40,167 bases of DNA, from NCBI GenBank assembly GCA_015064415.1, contig SVSG01000020.1, positions 1 through 40,167 of the forward strand, in the 5' to 3' direction. Position numbers and translations under genes: made by a program. This stretch comes from Oscillospiraceae bacterium (GTDB lineage Bacteria > Bacillota > Clostridia > Oscillospirales > CAG-272). Of the stretch, positions 29,134 to 38,054 are shown in pieces; within the stretch, counting starts at the first letter, position 1, and each line of letters starts with the position of its first letter. Below the pieces are notes generated by a model that had not been told where the DNA came from, made no database searches, and worked only from the letters and a program-made list of their open reading frames with translations.

Positions 29134-30392
29134 TGTTTTCCGAAGAGCTTTTGCAGCTGGGCGAGGCGGCTGAGGCCGCCCTTGCCGAGCAATTTGCCGC
29201 CATTTCCAAAATTGCGCATGCAAACACCGCCAAGGTGATGCGCGCCTTTGCCGAGCACCGTGTGGATGCCGCCTGCTTTGCGGGCTCCAGCGGCTACGGC
29301 TATGACGATCGCGGCCGCGATACGCTGGATAAGATCTTTGCCGACGTGATGGGAGCGGAGGCCGCCTTCGTCCGTCACAGCATCGTCAACGGCACGCACG
29401 CGCTGACCATCGGCCTTTTCGGGCTTTTGCGCCCCGGTGACATCATGCTTTCCATCGCGGGCAAGCCCTACGATACGCTGGAGGAGGTCATCGGCATCGC
29501 GGGCGAGCGCGGAAACGGCTCGCTTGCCGACTACGGCGTGGAATACCGCCAGATCGACCTTGTGGGGGGCAAAACGCTGGATCTTGCCGCCATCACCGCG
29601 TTCCTTGAAAGCGAGGAGGGCAAGCGCGTCAAGGTCTGCTTCATTCAGCGCTCGAAGGGGTACCTCAACCGCCGCACGCTGACCGTTGCCGAGATCGGCG
29701 AGGCCGTCAAGTGCGTCAAGGCCGTGCGCCCCGACGCCTTTGTGGTGGTGGACAACTGCTACGGCGAGTTTACCGAAACGATCGAGCCGCCCGCCGTGGG
29801 GGCAGATCTTGCCATCGGCTCGCTGATCAAAAATCCGGGCGGCGGCATGGCCGAAACAGGCGGATATCTGGCGGGCACGGCGAAGGCCGTGGAGCTTTGC
29901 TCCTACCGCCTTACCTGCCCCGGAATCGGGCTTGAGGTGGGTGCCACGCTGGGGGAGAACAAGAATATGTACCGCGGCCTTTTCTACGCGCCGCACACGG
30001 TGGCTGAGGCACTCAAGACCGCGCATTTTGCCGCGTACGTGTTCCGTGCGCTCGGCTACGAGGTCGAGCCCGCGCCCGAGGAATTGCGCTCCGATATCAT
30101 TCAGACCGTCATCACGGGCAGCGGTGAGGCCCTTTGCGCCTTCTGTCGCGGCATTCAGGCGGGCTCTCCCGTCGATGCCTACGTGACGCCCGAGCCCTGG
30201 GCTATGCCCGGCTATCAGGACAAGGTCATCATGGCGGCGGGCACCTTTGTGCAGGGTGCCTCGATCGAGCTGTCGGCCGACGGCCCTCTGAAGCCCCCCT
30301 ATACTGCCTTCTTCCAGGGCGGACTTACCTTTGAAAGCGGACGGATCGGCGTGCTTTCTGCCGCCGCCGAGGTGCTTCGCAGTGTCAAATAA
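29130..30392 (+). CDS. Methionine-gamma-lyase-like PLP enzyme (aluminium-resistance family)
   Basis: The product has 420 residues. It matches the Met_gamma_lyase/YnbB family: FAGSSGYGYDDRGRDTLDKI, RHSIVNGTHALTIGLFGLLR (PLP phosphate region), VVVDNCYGEFTE (Asp to the pyridine ring), and the PLP lysine K234 in GSLIKNPGGGMAETGGY. The family is annotated as aluminium resistance or cystathionine-lyase-like; the reaction is not settled. The start ATG overlaps the previous stop by 4 bases (ATGA) with AAGGAGA upstream. In many Firmicutes this gene sits near miaA/hfq and glnR, unlike here. It is cytoplasmic and probably acts in sulfur amino-acid metabolism, consistent with the cysteine desulfurase two genes later. 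Confidence 0.85.
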   Translation: MMFSEELLQLGEAAEAALAEQFAAISKIAHANTAKVMRAFAEHRVDAACFAGSSGYGYDDRGRDTLDKIFADVMGAEAAFVRHSIVNGTHALTIGLFGLLRPGDIMLSIAGKPYDTLEEVIGIAGERGNGSLADYGVEYRQIDLVGGKTLDLAAITAFLESEEGKRVKVCFIQRSKGYLNRRTLTVAEIGEAVKCVKAVRPDAFVVVDNCYGEFTETIEPPAVGADLAIGSLIKNPGGGMAETGGYLAGTAKAVELCSYRLTCPGIGLEVGATLGENKNMYRGLFYAPHTVAEALKTAHFAAYVFRALGYEVEPAPEELRSDIIQTVITGSGEALCAFCRGIQAGSPVDAYVTPEPWAMPGYQDKVIMAAGTFVQGASIELSADGPLKPPYTAFFQGGLTFESGRIGVLSAAAEVLRSVK

Positions 30393-30408
30393 ACAAGGAG
30401 TGAAAACA

Positions 30409-30930
30409 ATGAAAAGAACGCTTGCCTTTTTGCTTTTACTGGTGCTTGCCGTGGGGCTTGTCGCCTGCGCGGACGAGACCGCGCCGGACGGAATGATCAA
30501 CGCCTCCACCGATTCGGCAAAATTCAACCTTTACGTGCCCGAGGGGTGGTTTTCTCAGGCCGAGGACGGCATTTCGGGCGCGCTGGCGCCCCTTGGTGAC
30601 GCCAACGTCATCGTGACGGCGCACCTTCTGGAGGAGGATTACGGAACGCCCGAGGTCTTCTGGCAGAAAAGATGCGAGCCGGAATACGCGGCGTATCTGC
30701 CCGAGTTTACCCTTGTTGAGGCCGAGTGCGGCGAGGCGATCATGGGCGGCATCAATGCGCAGAAGTACGTGTTTACGATGAAAAAGGGAAACGCTACTTA
30801 TAAATATCAGCAGTTGATCATTCTGGATTATAACATGGCCTACGTTCTGCAGTATACCGCAGAGCTTTCCGTGTACGGCAACTACGCCGACGATGTGGCA
30901 AGCATCGTGAGCAACTTTGCACTGCGCTGA
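30409..30930 (+). CDS. Small lipoprotein of unknown function
   Basis: The product has 173 residues. A lipoprotein signal peptide is clear: KR, a hydrophobic core LAFLLLLVLAVGL, and the lipobox LVAC with Cys at residue 20. The mature part (DSAKFNLYVPEGWFSQAEDG, then INAQKYVFTMKKGNATYKYQ, then SIVSNFALR at the end) resembles PsbP-like or DUF-type beta-rich lipoproteins found in clostridia. The start ATG follows AAGGAG, 16 bases after the upstream gene. It would sit on the outer face of the membrane, in contrast to its cytoplasmic neighbours. The function is unknown. Confidence 0.75.
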   Translation: MKRTLAFLLLLVLAVGLVACADETAPDGMINASTDSAKFNLYVPEGWFSQAEDGISGALAPLGDANVIVTAHLLEEDYGTPEVFWQKRCEPEYAAYLPEFTLVEAECGEAIMGGINAQKYVFTMKKGNATYKYQQLIILDYNMAYVLQYTAELSVYGNYADDVASIVSNFALR

Positions 30931-30931
30931 T

Positions 30932-32089
30932 ATGATCTATCTGGATAACAGTGCCACCACGCCGCTTTGCCGCGAGGCAAAAGATGCCATGCTGCAGGCC
31001 ATGGAGTGCTTCGGCAATCCCTCCTCCCTGCACGCGGGCGGCTCTCGCGCCGCCGCACTTTTGCGCGAGTGCCGCGCCGCCGTTGGTGAGGCACTCGGAG
31101 AACGCTATCTGAAAGACGGCCAGCTGATCTTCACGGGCTCGGGCACGGAGGCCACCGCAATCGCCCTTCTGGGCACCGCGCGCGCCAAGGAGCGCCGCAC
31201 GGCCACCACCATTCTGACAACGGATGCCGAGCACCCCTCGGTCTTGCGAAATCTGGAGATCTTGCAAAAAGAGGGCTTTCACATCGTCAAGATCCCCACG
31301 CGGGGCGGCACACTTGATATGGACGCCGTACGCGCGCATTGTAATAAGGATCTTTTCATGGTGTCGATGATGCTGGTGAACAACGAAACGGGCGCGATCT
31401 TTCCCGTGGCTGAGGTGTTTGCCGCGGCCCGCGCCGCCAACCCCGCGTGCATTTGCCATTGCGATGCGGTGCAGGGATTTTTGAAGGTGCCGATGACGGT
31501 GAAGTCGCTCGGGGCCGATCTCGTCACGGTCAGTGCGCATAAGATCCACGGCCCGAAGGGGGTGGGCGCGCTTTACGTGTCGCCGCGTCTTCTGACGGCG
31601 CGTGCCATCATCCCTGTTTACGGGGGCGGCGGGCAGGAGTTTGCCCTGCGCTCGGGCACGGAAAACATGATCGGCATTGCGGGCTTTGCCGCCGCCTGCG
31701 CGACAGCAAACGCGAGCAAGGCCAAGTTCGCCGCGCATACCGCCGCACTTTCCGCGCGATTGATCAAGGCGCTTGAGGGCGGCGAGATCCGCACAAATCT
31801 CCCCCAAAAGCGTGCACCGCATATCGTGAACATCACACTGCCCGACATCAAAAGCGAGACGATGCTGCACTTTCTGGACAGCAAGGGAATCGCCGTGTCG
31901 GCGGGCTCCGCATGCTCCTCGCACGCCGCCGCACCCAGCCACGCGCTGCTTGCCTTCGGGCTCAGTGCGGCCGAAGCCGCCTCTTCCTTGCGCGTCAGCT
32001 TCTCGATGGAAAATACCGAGAGCGACGTGGACACGCTTGTCGCGGCACTTTCGGAAGGCGTCGTCAAGCTTGTGCGCATCCATCACTGA
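30932..32089 (+). CDS. Cysteine desulfurase, NifS/IscS type
   Basis: The 385-residue PLP enzyme takes sulfur from cysteine for Fe-S clusters or thio-modified tRNA. Seen are YLDNSATTPL at the N-terminus, EHPSVLR, NETGAIFPV, the PLP lysine K204 (SAHKIHGPKG), the RSGTEN motif, and the catalytic Cys328 (SAGSACSSH). The ATG lies 2 bases after the lipoprotein stop, without an obvious ribosome site, so it is probably translated by coupling. The usual partners (thiI or an IscU-type scaffold) do not follow; the operon ends at a terminator. Whether it serves tRNA thiolation or Fe-S assembly cannot be told from the sequence. Confidence 0.9.
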   Translation: MIYLDNSATTPLCREAKDAMLQAMECFGNPSSLHAGGSRAAALLRECRAAVGEALGERYLKDGQLIFTGSGTEATAIALLGTARAKERRTATTILTTDAEHPSVLRNLEILQKEGFHIVKIPTRGGTLDMDAVRAHCNKDLFMVSMMLVNNETGAIFPVAEVFAAARAANPACICHCDAVQGFLKVPMTVKSLGADLVTVSAHKIHGPKGVGALYVSPRLLTARAIIPVYGGGGQEFALRSGTENMIGIAGFAAACATANASKAKFAAHTAALSARLIKALEGGEIRTNLPQKRAPHIVNITLPDIKSETMLHFLDSKGIAVSAGSACSSHAAAPSHALLAFGLSAAEAASSLRVSFSMENTESDVDTLVAALSEGVVKLVRIHH

Positions 32090-32095
32090 ACACAC

Positions 32096-32122
32096 GCCCC
32101 CTCACGTGAGGGGGCTTTTTTT
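32096..32122 (+). terminator. Terminator of the murD-desulfurase operon
   Basis: GCCCCCTCAC pairs perfectly with GTGAGGGGGC and is followed by seven T residues. Confidence 0.9.
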
Positions 32123-32130
32123 ACGCGCTT

Positions 32131-32160
32131 GTCATATCCCACCGCCGCTCTGCATAGCAT
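32131..32160 (+). promoter_or_regulatory. Sigma-E-type sporulation promoter of spoIVA
   Basis: GTCATATC (32131-32138), 14 bases and CATAGCAT (32153-32160) fit the known sigma-E consensus (GTCATATT and CATACAAT type). It lies 35 bases before the spoIVA ATG. Sigma-E drives spoIVA in Bacillus subtilis. No TTGACA/TATAAT promoter is seen here. Confidence 0.65.
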
Positions 32161-32195
32161 AGTAGCGACAAATCTGAATGCCGGAGGGGGATCTT

Positions 32196-33674
32196 ATGGC
32201 AGAACGTTCCATTTATGAGGACATCGCGCGTCGGACGGGCGGCGATATTTACATCGGGGTGGTGGGCCCCGTCAGAAGCGGAAAATCCACCTTCATCACG
32301 CGCTTTATGCAGGAGATGGTCCTGCCCAATATGACGGATGAGGCCGCCCGCGAGCGCGCAAGGGACGAAATGCCGCAAAGCGCCGCAGGCAAGACCGTCA
32401 TGACGACCGAGCCGAAATTTGTGCCCGAGCAGGCGGTGTCGCTTACCGTGGAGGGCGGCATCGGCCTTCGCGTCAAGATGATCGATTGCGTGGGATATAT
32501 GGTGCCTGAGGCCATGGGAACCGAGGAAAACGGTGTGGCAAGAATGGTCAGTACCCCGTGGCAGGAAAGCCCGATGCCCTTTGCCGAGGCCGCAGAGTAC
32601 GGCACGAAAAAGGTGATGCACGAGCATGCGACCATCGGGATGCTGGTAAGCTGCGACGGAAGCATCGGGGAGATCCCGCGTGCCTCCTACGCGCAGGCAG
32701 AGGAGCGATTGGTAGAGGAGATGAAGGCGCTTGGCAAGCCCTTTGCGCTGGTGCTGAACTCCGCCAAGCCCGCCGAGACGCAGGCGCGCGAGCTGGCCGC
32801 CGCGCTGGAAGAAAAGTACGGTGTGCCCGTGGCGCTGGTGAACTGCCTTGCGCTGGATGCGGGGGATATCAGCGGGATCCTTTCCATGGTGCTGGGCGAA
32901 TTTCCCGTTAGCTGTGTGCGCTTTTCCTTGCCGCCCTTTGCTGAGGCGTTGCCCGCCGATCACCCCTTGCGCGAGGGGCTTTGTGAGGAGATCTGCCGTC
33001 TGGCGGCCTCGGTGGGGCGCATGGGGGAGGTTGCAAGCTGCTTTGGGGCGCTTGCCGAGCAGGAGTCGGTCACGCGCGTTGCGGTCGAGGAGCTGGACAT
33101 GGGAAGCGGCGCCGCTACGCTTGCGGTCACGCTCAGACCCGAGCTTTATTACGACGTACTGAGCGAGCTTTCGGGCAGTGAGGTGCGGGATGAGAGGGCA
33201 TTGTTCGCCCTTGTGCACGAGCTTGCCGAGGTGCGGGAAAAATACGCCCGCGTCAAGGAGGCGCTGGCGTGCGCGGATGAGAACGGCTACGGCATCGTGA
33301 TGCCGAAGATCGAGGATCTGGTGCTGGAAAAGCCGACTATCGTGAAGCAATCGGGGGGCTTCGGGGTGCGCCTTTGCGCCTCGGCGCAGTCGATCCACAT
33401 GATCCGCGCGGATATCCGCACGGAGATCAACCCCATCGTGGGGACCGAGCAGCAATCCGAGGAGTTTGTGAAAAACATCCTTGCCGATTTTGAAAGCGAC
33501 CCCAAACAGCTCTGGGAGAGCAATATGTTCGGCAAATCGCTTTACGAGCTTGTTAACGACGGCCTGCACGAGAAGCTGACGCATATCCCGGCGGAAGCCA
33601 GACAAAAGCTTTCCGAAACGCTGGAGCGCATCGTCAACGAGGGCGCCAACGGCCTGATCTGCGTGTTGCTGTAA
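32196..33674 (+). CDS. spoIVA: Stage IV sporulation protein A (spore-coat ATPase)
   Basis: The 492-residue product is the length of SpoIVA, which polymerises with ATP hydrolysis on the forespore outer membrane to form the base of the coat. Walker A is GPVRSGKS at 24-31, and the Walker-B-like region is MIDCVGYMVP. The C-terminus ends GANGLICVLL, as in the family, where it anchors to the small protein SpoVM. The N-terminus MAERSIYEDIARRTGGDIYI is also typical. I choose the ATG at 32196 after GGAGGGGG rather than an in-frame ATG 6 codons upstream. This proves the genome has sporulation genes. It is a single gene between two terminators. Confidence 0.97.
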   Translation: MAERSIYEDIARRTGGDIYIGVVGPVRSGKSTFITRFMQEMVLPNMTDEAARERARDEMPQSAAGKTVMTTEPKFVPEQAVSLTVEGGIGLRVKMIDCVGYMVPEAMGTEENGVARMVSTPWQESPMPFAEAAEYGTKKVMHEHATIGMLVSCDGSIGEIPRASYAQAEERLVEEMKALGKPFALVLNSAKPAETQARELAAALEEKYGVPVALVNCLALDAGDISGILSMVLGEFPVSCVRFSLPPFAEALPADHPLREGLCEEICRLAASVGRMGEVASCFGALAEQESVTRVAVEELDMGSGAATLAVTLRPELYYDVLSELSGSEVRDERALFALVHELAEVREKYARVKEALACADENGYGIVMPKIEDLVLEKPTIVKQSGGFGVRLCASAQSIHMIRADIRTEINPIVGTEQQSEEFVKNILADFESDPKQLWESNMFGKSLYELVNDGLHEKLTHIPAEARQKLSETLERIVNEGANGLICVLL

Positions 33675-33697
33675 GCTACCTATATTAATATGTTGCG

Positions 33698-33733
33698 AAA
33701 AGCGGTCGCACCGACACGGTGCGACCGCTTTTT
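33698..33733. terminator. Terminator after spoIVA
   Basis: AAAGCGGTCGCACC pairs perfectly with GGTGCGACCGCTTT across an 8-base loop, followed by further T residues. Confidence 0.9.
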
Positions 33734-33888
33734 GTTTCCGGTCGAGATTTCAATGAGCAGGAAGCCGCCTTTTTTAAAAAAAGGGCTCTTCCTTAAAAAA
33801 ACTTTTGCCGAAAAAAAGAGAAATCGCGTTTTTCATCGTATATTTATTATGATCGAGGCAAAATGACGGCACGAAGGGAGGATTTTTT

Positions 33889-34896
33889 ATGTTTGACATG
33901 CAAAAAATGCAGAATGAGCACGAGGCACGTACGCTCTCGCCCTATGCATTCCGCACAGCGGATACCAAGGGTCGCGAAAAGCCGTGTGAACCGAGCGCGT
34001 TGCGCACGGAGTTCCAGCGTGATCGCGACCGTATCATTCACAGCCAGTCCTTTCGCCGCCTGATGTATAAAACGCAGGTCTTTCTGGCACCTGCGGGGGA
34101 TCACTACCGCACGCGTCTGACGCATACGCTGGAGGTCACGCAGATCGCGCGCACCATCGCACGCGCCCTTTGCCTGAACGAGGATCTGACCGAGGCGATC
34201 GCGCTCGGGCACGATCTCGGGCACACACCCTTCGGTCACGCTGGGGAAAGCGTGATGCAACAGTGCTACTCACCCGATTTTTCGCACAATCTGCAGGGCG
34301 TGCGCGTGGTGAAGCGCTTGGAAAACGGCGGGGAGGGCCTGAACCTTACCTTTGAGGTCATCGACGGTATTGCCTGCCATTCCGGCCCCGTCATGCCGCA
34401 AACGCTGGAGGGGGCGATCATCCGCTATGCGGACCGCATTGCCTACATCAATCACGATATTGACGATGCGCTTCGCGCAGGGATCCTGCACCCCGACGAG
34501 TTGCCCCGTCCGCTTTGCGATATTCTGGGGTACACGCACAGCGCCCGCATCAACACGATGGTGGGCTCGGTCGTGCGCGCCAGCAAGGATAAGCCGAAAA
34601 TTGAAATGGAGGCAGAGGTCGGGGAAGCCACCGACCGTCTGCGCGATTTTCTGTTCGAGCGCGTGTACCGCGACAATATTGCCAAGGACGAGGAGATCAA
34701 GGCGAAGGATATGCTGGTACAGCTGTTTGAATATTTCGAGGAGCACCCCGAAAAGCTTCCGATCGATTATCTGGAAACGATCAGCAAGGAGTCGGTGGGG
34801 CGTGCCGTTTGCGATTACATATCCGGCATGACCGACCGTTACGCCCTTGACCTGTATCACGAAATCTTTATTCCGGAGGTGTGGCGCGTCAAATGA
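33889..34896 (+). CDS. dgt: dNTP triphosphohydrolase, dGTPase type
   Basis: The 335-residue HD-domain enzyme cleaves dNTPs to nucleoside and triphosphate. Seen are DRDRIIHSQSFRRLMYKTQV, the first metal His H79 in RTRLTHTLEVTQ, the HD pair H108-D109 in GHDLGHTPFGHAGE, and the last Asp region RYADRIAYINHDIDDA. The ATG at 33889 follows GGGAGG. Its stop overlaps the start of dnaG. In Firmicutes dgt often precedes dnaG and rpoD, as here, linking dNTP supply to replication and housekeeping transcription. Confidence 0.93.
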   Translation: MFDMQKMQNEHEARTLSPYAFRTADTKGREKPCEPSALRTEFQRDRDRIIHSQSFRRLMYKTQVFLAPAGDHYRTRLTHTLEVTQIARTIARALCLNEDLTEAIALGHDLGHTPFGHAGESVMQQCYSPDFSHNLQGVRVVKRLENGGEGLNLTFEVIDGIACHSGPVMPQTLEGAIIRYADRIAYINHDIDDALRAGILHPDELPRPLCDILGYTHSARINTMVGSVVRASKDKPKIEMEAEVGEATDRLRDFLFERVYRDNIAKDEEIKAKDMLVQLFEYFEEHPEKLPIDYLETISKESVGRAVCDYISGMTDRYALDLYHEIFIPEVWRVK

Positions 34897-36677
34897 TACC
34901 GAAAGAAGTGGTGGAGGAGATCCGCTATCGCTGTGATATCGAGGACGTCATCAGCACCTACGTTTCCTTGAAGCGCGCGGGCTCCAACAGGAGCGGACTT
35001 TGCCCGTTCCACAGCGAAAAGACCCCGTCCTTTACCGTTTTTCCCGGCACGAAAAGCTTTTATTGCTTCGGCTGCGGCGCGGGCGGTGACGTGGTCACGT
35101 TCATTCAAAAAATCGAAAATCTGGACTACGTGGATGCGCTGGAGTTTCTGGCGAAGCGCGCGGGTGTCCAGATCCCGCAGGACACAAGGGGAGAGGAGTA
35201 CCGCCAAAGCGTATCGCGCAAGCGCGTGTACGAGATGAATCTGGAGGCGGCAAAATTCTTCCGCGCGTGCCTGTTTGACCCCAATATCGGGGCAGACGGT
35301 ATGAGATATCTGACCGAAGACCGTAAATTTTCAAGCATTACCATCAAGCGTTTTGGCTTTGGATATGCGCCGAATGATTTCGGTATGCTGACGCGGCATA
35401 TGAAAAAGCTGGGCTATTCCGACGAGGAGCTGATCGTCGCTTTCCTTTGCGGCAGATCGCAAAGGACGGGAAAGCTGTTCGATCTGTACCGCGAGCGCGT
35501 GGTGATCCCCGTGATCGACGTGGCGGGCAACGTGGTGGCTTTTACCGCCCGTGCGCTCCATCCCGACGAAAAGAACAGAAAATACTTCAACACGTCGGAC
35601 ACTCCGGCGTTCAAGAAAAGCCGTATTTTGTTCGGCATGAATTATGCCAAAAATCACTGCGCCGAGCAGATGATCCTGTGCGAGGGCGCCATGGACGCGA
35701 TCGCACTGCAGGCCGCGGGCTTTGAGAACGCGGTGGCAACGCTGGGTACTGCGATCACGCAGGAGCACGCCCGTTTGCTCTCGCGCTATACCAAGCGCGT
35801 GCTGATCAATTACGACAGCGACGCGGCGGGGCAGGCCGCTACCAATAAGGCCATGGCCCTTTTGGATCAGGTCGGCCTTGAGGTGCGCGTGCTGAAGCTG
35901 ACGGGGGCCAAGGATGCGGACGAGTATCTGAAGCAATACGGCGCGGATGCCTTCCGCTCGATCATCGCGCAGGGAAGCACGGGCTTTGATTTTAAAATGG
36001 GGAACGTGCTGGCGCAAAACGATATCAGCCAGCCCGAGGGCAAGATCCGCGCGGCAAGAGCGCTTGCGGCGATCATCGCCGCCGTCGCCTCCGGCGTGGA
36101 GCGCGAGCTTTACGTGCAATCCGCCGCCAAGCAGCTCGGCATTTCCCCGGAGGGACTTGCCAATGACGTGAAGCGCCTGCGCGCAAGGGCGGCACGCGAG
36201 TATCGGCAAAAGGAACGCCGTGAGTTGCAGCTCGGTGCGCGCAATTTCAGTGATCACGTCAATCCGGACGCGGCGAAAAGCCCCGCCGTGGCCGCCGCTG
36301 AAGAGACGGCGTTGGGGCTTTTGATGCTGTATCCCGAGCATCGGCGTGCCGTGTGTGAGGGGAAGGTGGAATTGCCCGAGGCGCATTTCTTCACGTCCCT
36401 TGGCAAGCGCGTCTTTGCGGCGATCTGCGAGATGGAAAAAAGTGAGAGCGGCTTTGTCTTTTCCGCGCTTGGCGAGCACTTTACCCCCGATGAGATGGGG
36501 CGGCTGGTGCGACTGCAGCAGGACAGACAAAAGCTTTCCAATAACGGCATCGAGGTACTGGAGGACGCGGCAAGAGTGCTTGCCGACGAGTACCAAAAGC
36601 GCAGCGAGCGCGAAGCGGGTGATCTGCAAAGCGAGATCGAACGCCGCCGCGCCGCACTGAAAAAAAAGGATAAATAA
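34893..36677 (+). CDS. dnaG: DNA primase
   Basis: The 594-residue product makes RNA primers at the replication fork. The N-terminal zinc ribbon has C37, H40, C58 and C61 (CPFHSEKTPSF, YCFGCGAGGD). The TOPRIM catalytic core has E264 (LCEGAMDAIALQAAGF) and D308/D310 (YDSDAAGQAA). A C-terminal helicase-binding domain spans about 435-594. The ATG at 34893 overlaps the dgt stop (ATGA) with GGAGG 12 bases upstream. A GTG at 34881 is also in frame but touches that site. It is the middle gene of dgt-dnaG-rpoD. Confidence 0.97.
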   Translation: MIPKEVVEEIRYRCDIEDVISTYVSLKRAGSNRSGLCPFHSEKTPSFTVFPGTKSFYCFGCGAGGDVVTFIQKIENLDYVDALEFLAKRAGVQIPQDTRGEEYRQSVSRKRVYEMNLEAAKFFRACLFDPNIGADGMRYLTEDRKFSSITIKRFGFGYAPNDFGMLTRHMKKLGYSDEELIVAFLCGRSQRTGKLFDLYRERVVIPVIDVAGNVVAFTARALHPDEKNRKYFNTSDTPAFKKSRILFGMNYAKNHCAEQMILCEGAMDAIALQAAGFENAVATLGTAITQEHARLLSRYTKRVLINYDSDAAGQAATNKAMALLDQVGLEVRVLKLTGAKDADEYLKQYGADAFRSIIAQGSTGFDFKMGNVLAQNDISQPEGKIRAARALAAIIAAVASGVERELYVQSAAKQLGISPEGLANDVKRLRARAAREYRQKERRELQLGARNFSDHVNPDAAKSPAVAAAEETALGLLMLYPEHRRAVCEGKVELPEAHFFTSLGKRVFAAICEMEKSESGFVFSALGEHFTPDEMGRLVRLQQDRQKLSNNGIEVLEDAARVLADEYQKRSEREAGDLQSEIERRRAALKKKDK

Positions 36678-36695
36678 AGAAAGGTGGAATATATT

Positions 36696-37802
36696 ATGGC
36701 AGAGAAGAATGCAAGCACGAAGAACAACGAAACCAAGAAGCTGGACCTTGGAGAGCTGATCGAAAAGGGGAAGAAGAAGGGCTCTCTTTCCGCCAGCGAT
36801 CTGGATGAGGCCATGGAGGGTCTGGACTATGATATGGACAGTCTGGACAAGCTCTATGAGGCATTGGAGGACAGCGGTATCGCCTTCGGCGAGGATATCG
36901 CTACGCTGGAGAATGAGGTAGAGGCCTTTGGCGGCGGTGAAAACATCGAGCGCCAGCTGGTGCAGGAGGGCATCTCGATCGATGACCCCGTCCGCATGTA
37001 TCTGAAGGACATCGGCAAGGTGCCGCTGCTGGATTCCGAGCGTGAGAAGGAGCTGGCACAGCGCATGGCAGAGGGCGACGAGCAGGCAAAGGACGAGCTG
37101 GTGCAGGCAAATCTGCGTCTGGTGGTCAGCATTGCCAAGCGTTACGTGGGCAAGGGAATGTTCTTCCTTGACCTGATCCAGGAGGGCAACCTTGGTCTGA
37201 TGAAGGCCGTTGGCAAGTTCGACTACACCAAGGGCTATAAGTTCTCGACCTACGCGACCTGGTGGATCCGTCAGGCCATTACCCGCGCGATCGCCGACCA
37301 GGCGCGCACCATCCGCATCCCCGTACATATGGTAGAGACCATCCACAAGGTGTCGCGCTATCAGCGTCAGATGCTGCAGGAGCTTGGCCGCGAGCCCACC
37401 CCCGCCGAGATCGGCGAAAAGATGGGCATGAGCGCAGATAAGGTGCGCGAGATCATGAAGGTCGCGCTGGACCCCGTCTCGCTGGAGACCCCCATCGGTG
37501 AGGAGGAGGACAGCCATCTTGGCGACTTTATCCCCGACGATGACACGCCCGCTCCCGCTGAGGCCGCCTCCACCACCATCCTGCGCGAGGTGATCGAGCG
37601 TGAGCTCAGCACCCTTACCCCCCGTGAGGCACACGTCATCCGTCTGCGCTTCGGCCTGTTTGACGGCCGCAGCCGCACGCTGGAGGAGGTCGGCAAGGAG
37701 TTCAACATCACCCGTGAGCGTATCCGTCAGATCGAGTCCAAGGCACTGCGCAAGCTCCGCCATCCCAGCCGTGCACGCCACCTGCGCGGATTTCTTGATT
37801 GA
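36696..37802 (+). CDS. rpoD: Housekeeping RNA polymerase sigma factor
   Basis: The 368-residue product is the sigma-70 primary factor (SigA). An acidic N-terminus (1-85) is followed by region 1.2 ([20 protein letters not shown]), region 2 ([20 protein letters not shown], then [19 protein letters not shown] and [18 protein letters not shown]), region 3 ([14 protein letters not shown]) and region 4 ([20 protein letters not shown], then [11 protein letters not shown]). It directs polymerase to the TTGACA/TATAAT promoters seen through this window. The ATG at 36696 follows AAGGTGG, 18 bases after dnaG. A GTG 4 codons earlier is in frame but less likely. Confidence 0.97.
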   Translation: MAEKNASTKNNETKKLDLGELIEKGKKKGSLSASDLDEAMEGLDYDMDSLDKLYEALEDSGIAFGEDIATLENEVEAFGGGENIERQLVQEGISIDDPVRMYLKDIGKVPLLDSEREKELAQRMAEGDEQAKDELVQANLRLVVSIAKRYVGKGMFFLDLIQEGNLGLMKAVGKFDYTKGYKFSTYATWWIRQAITRAIADQARTIRIPVHMVETIHKVSRYQRQMLQELGREPTPAEIGEKMGMSADKVREIMKVALDPVSLETPIGEEEDSHLGDFIPDDDTPAPAEAASTTILREVIERELSTLTPREAHVIRLRFGLFDGRSRTLEEVGKEFNITRERIRQIESKALRKLRHPSRARHLRGFLD

Positions 37803-37885
37803 TTCTTAACAATTATCGTTTAATCTGCACAAAACCAAACTTGTTCATTTCAACATTATCACGATTTTTCTGTCTGCTTCGCAGA

Positions 37886-37924
37886 AACTTTTCCTCTCGG
37901 TTTGTGAAAAGTTACGGCAACTTT
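37886..37924 (+). promoter_or_regulatory. Alternative hairpins after rpoD
   Basis: AACTTTTC (37886-37893) can pair with GAAAAGTT (37906-37913). The right arm can instead form AAAGTT-ACGGC-AACTTT (about 37908-37924), followed by ATCCGTTTTT. The two foldings exclude each other. One may serve as a weak terminator for the rpoD operon; attenuation is speculative. Confidence 0.35.
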
Positions 37925-37969
37925 ATCCGTTTTTGACTCCCGCCGCGCTCTTGCGCGCGAGCGGGTGTC

Positions 37970-37998
37970 TTGACAGAAGCGAGAAAATAGTGTAAAAT
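37970..37998 (+). promoter_or_regulatory. Promoter of the solute-binding-type lipoprotein
   Basis: TTGACA (37970-37975), 17 bases and TAAAAT (37993-37998) lie 56 bases before the ATG at 38055. A GC palindrome (CCCGCCGCGCTC...GCGCGCGAGCGGG) lies immediately upstream. Confidence 0.75.
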
Positions 37999-38054
37999 AT
38001 GGTTTGTATTATATATTTGGTTCCCCGCGCGAGGGGAAAGGAGGTTCTGTTATT

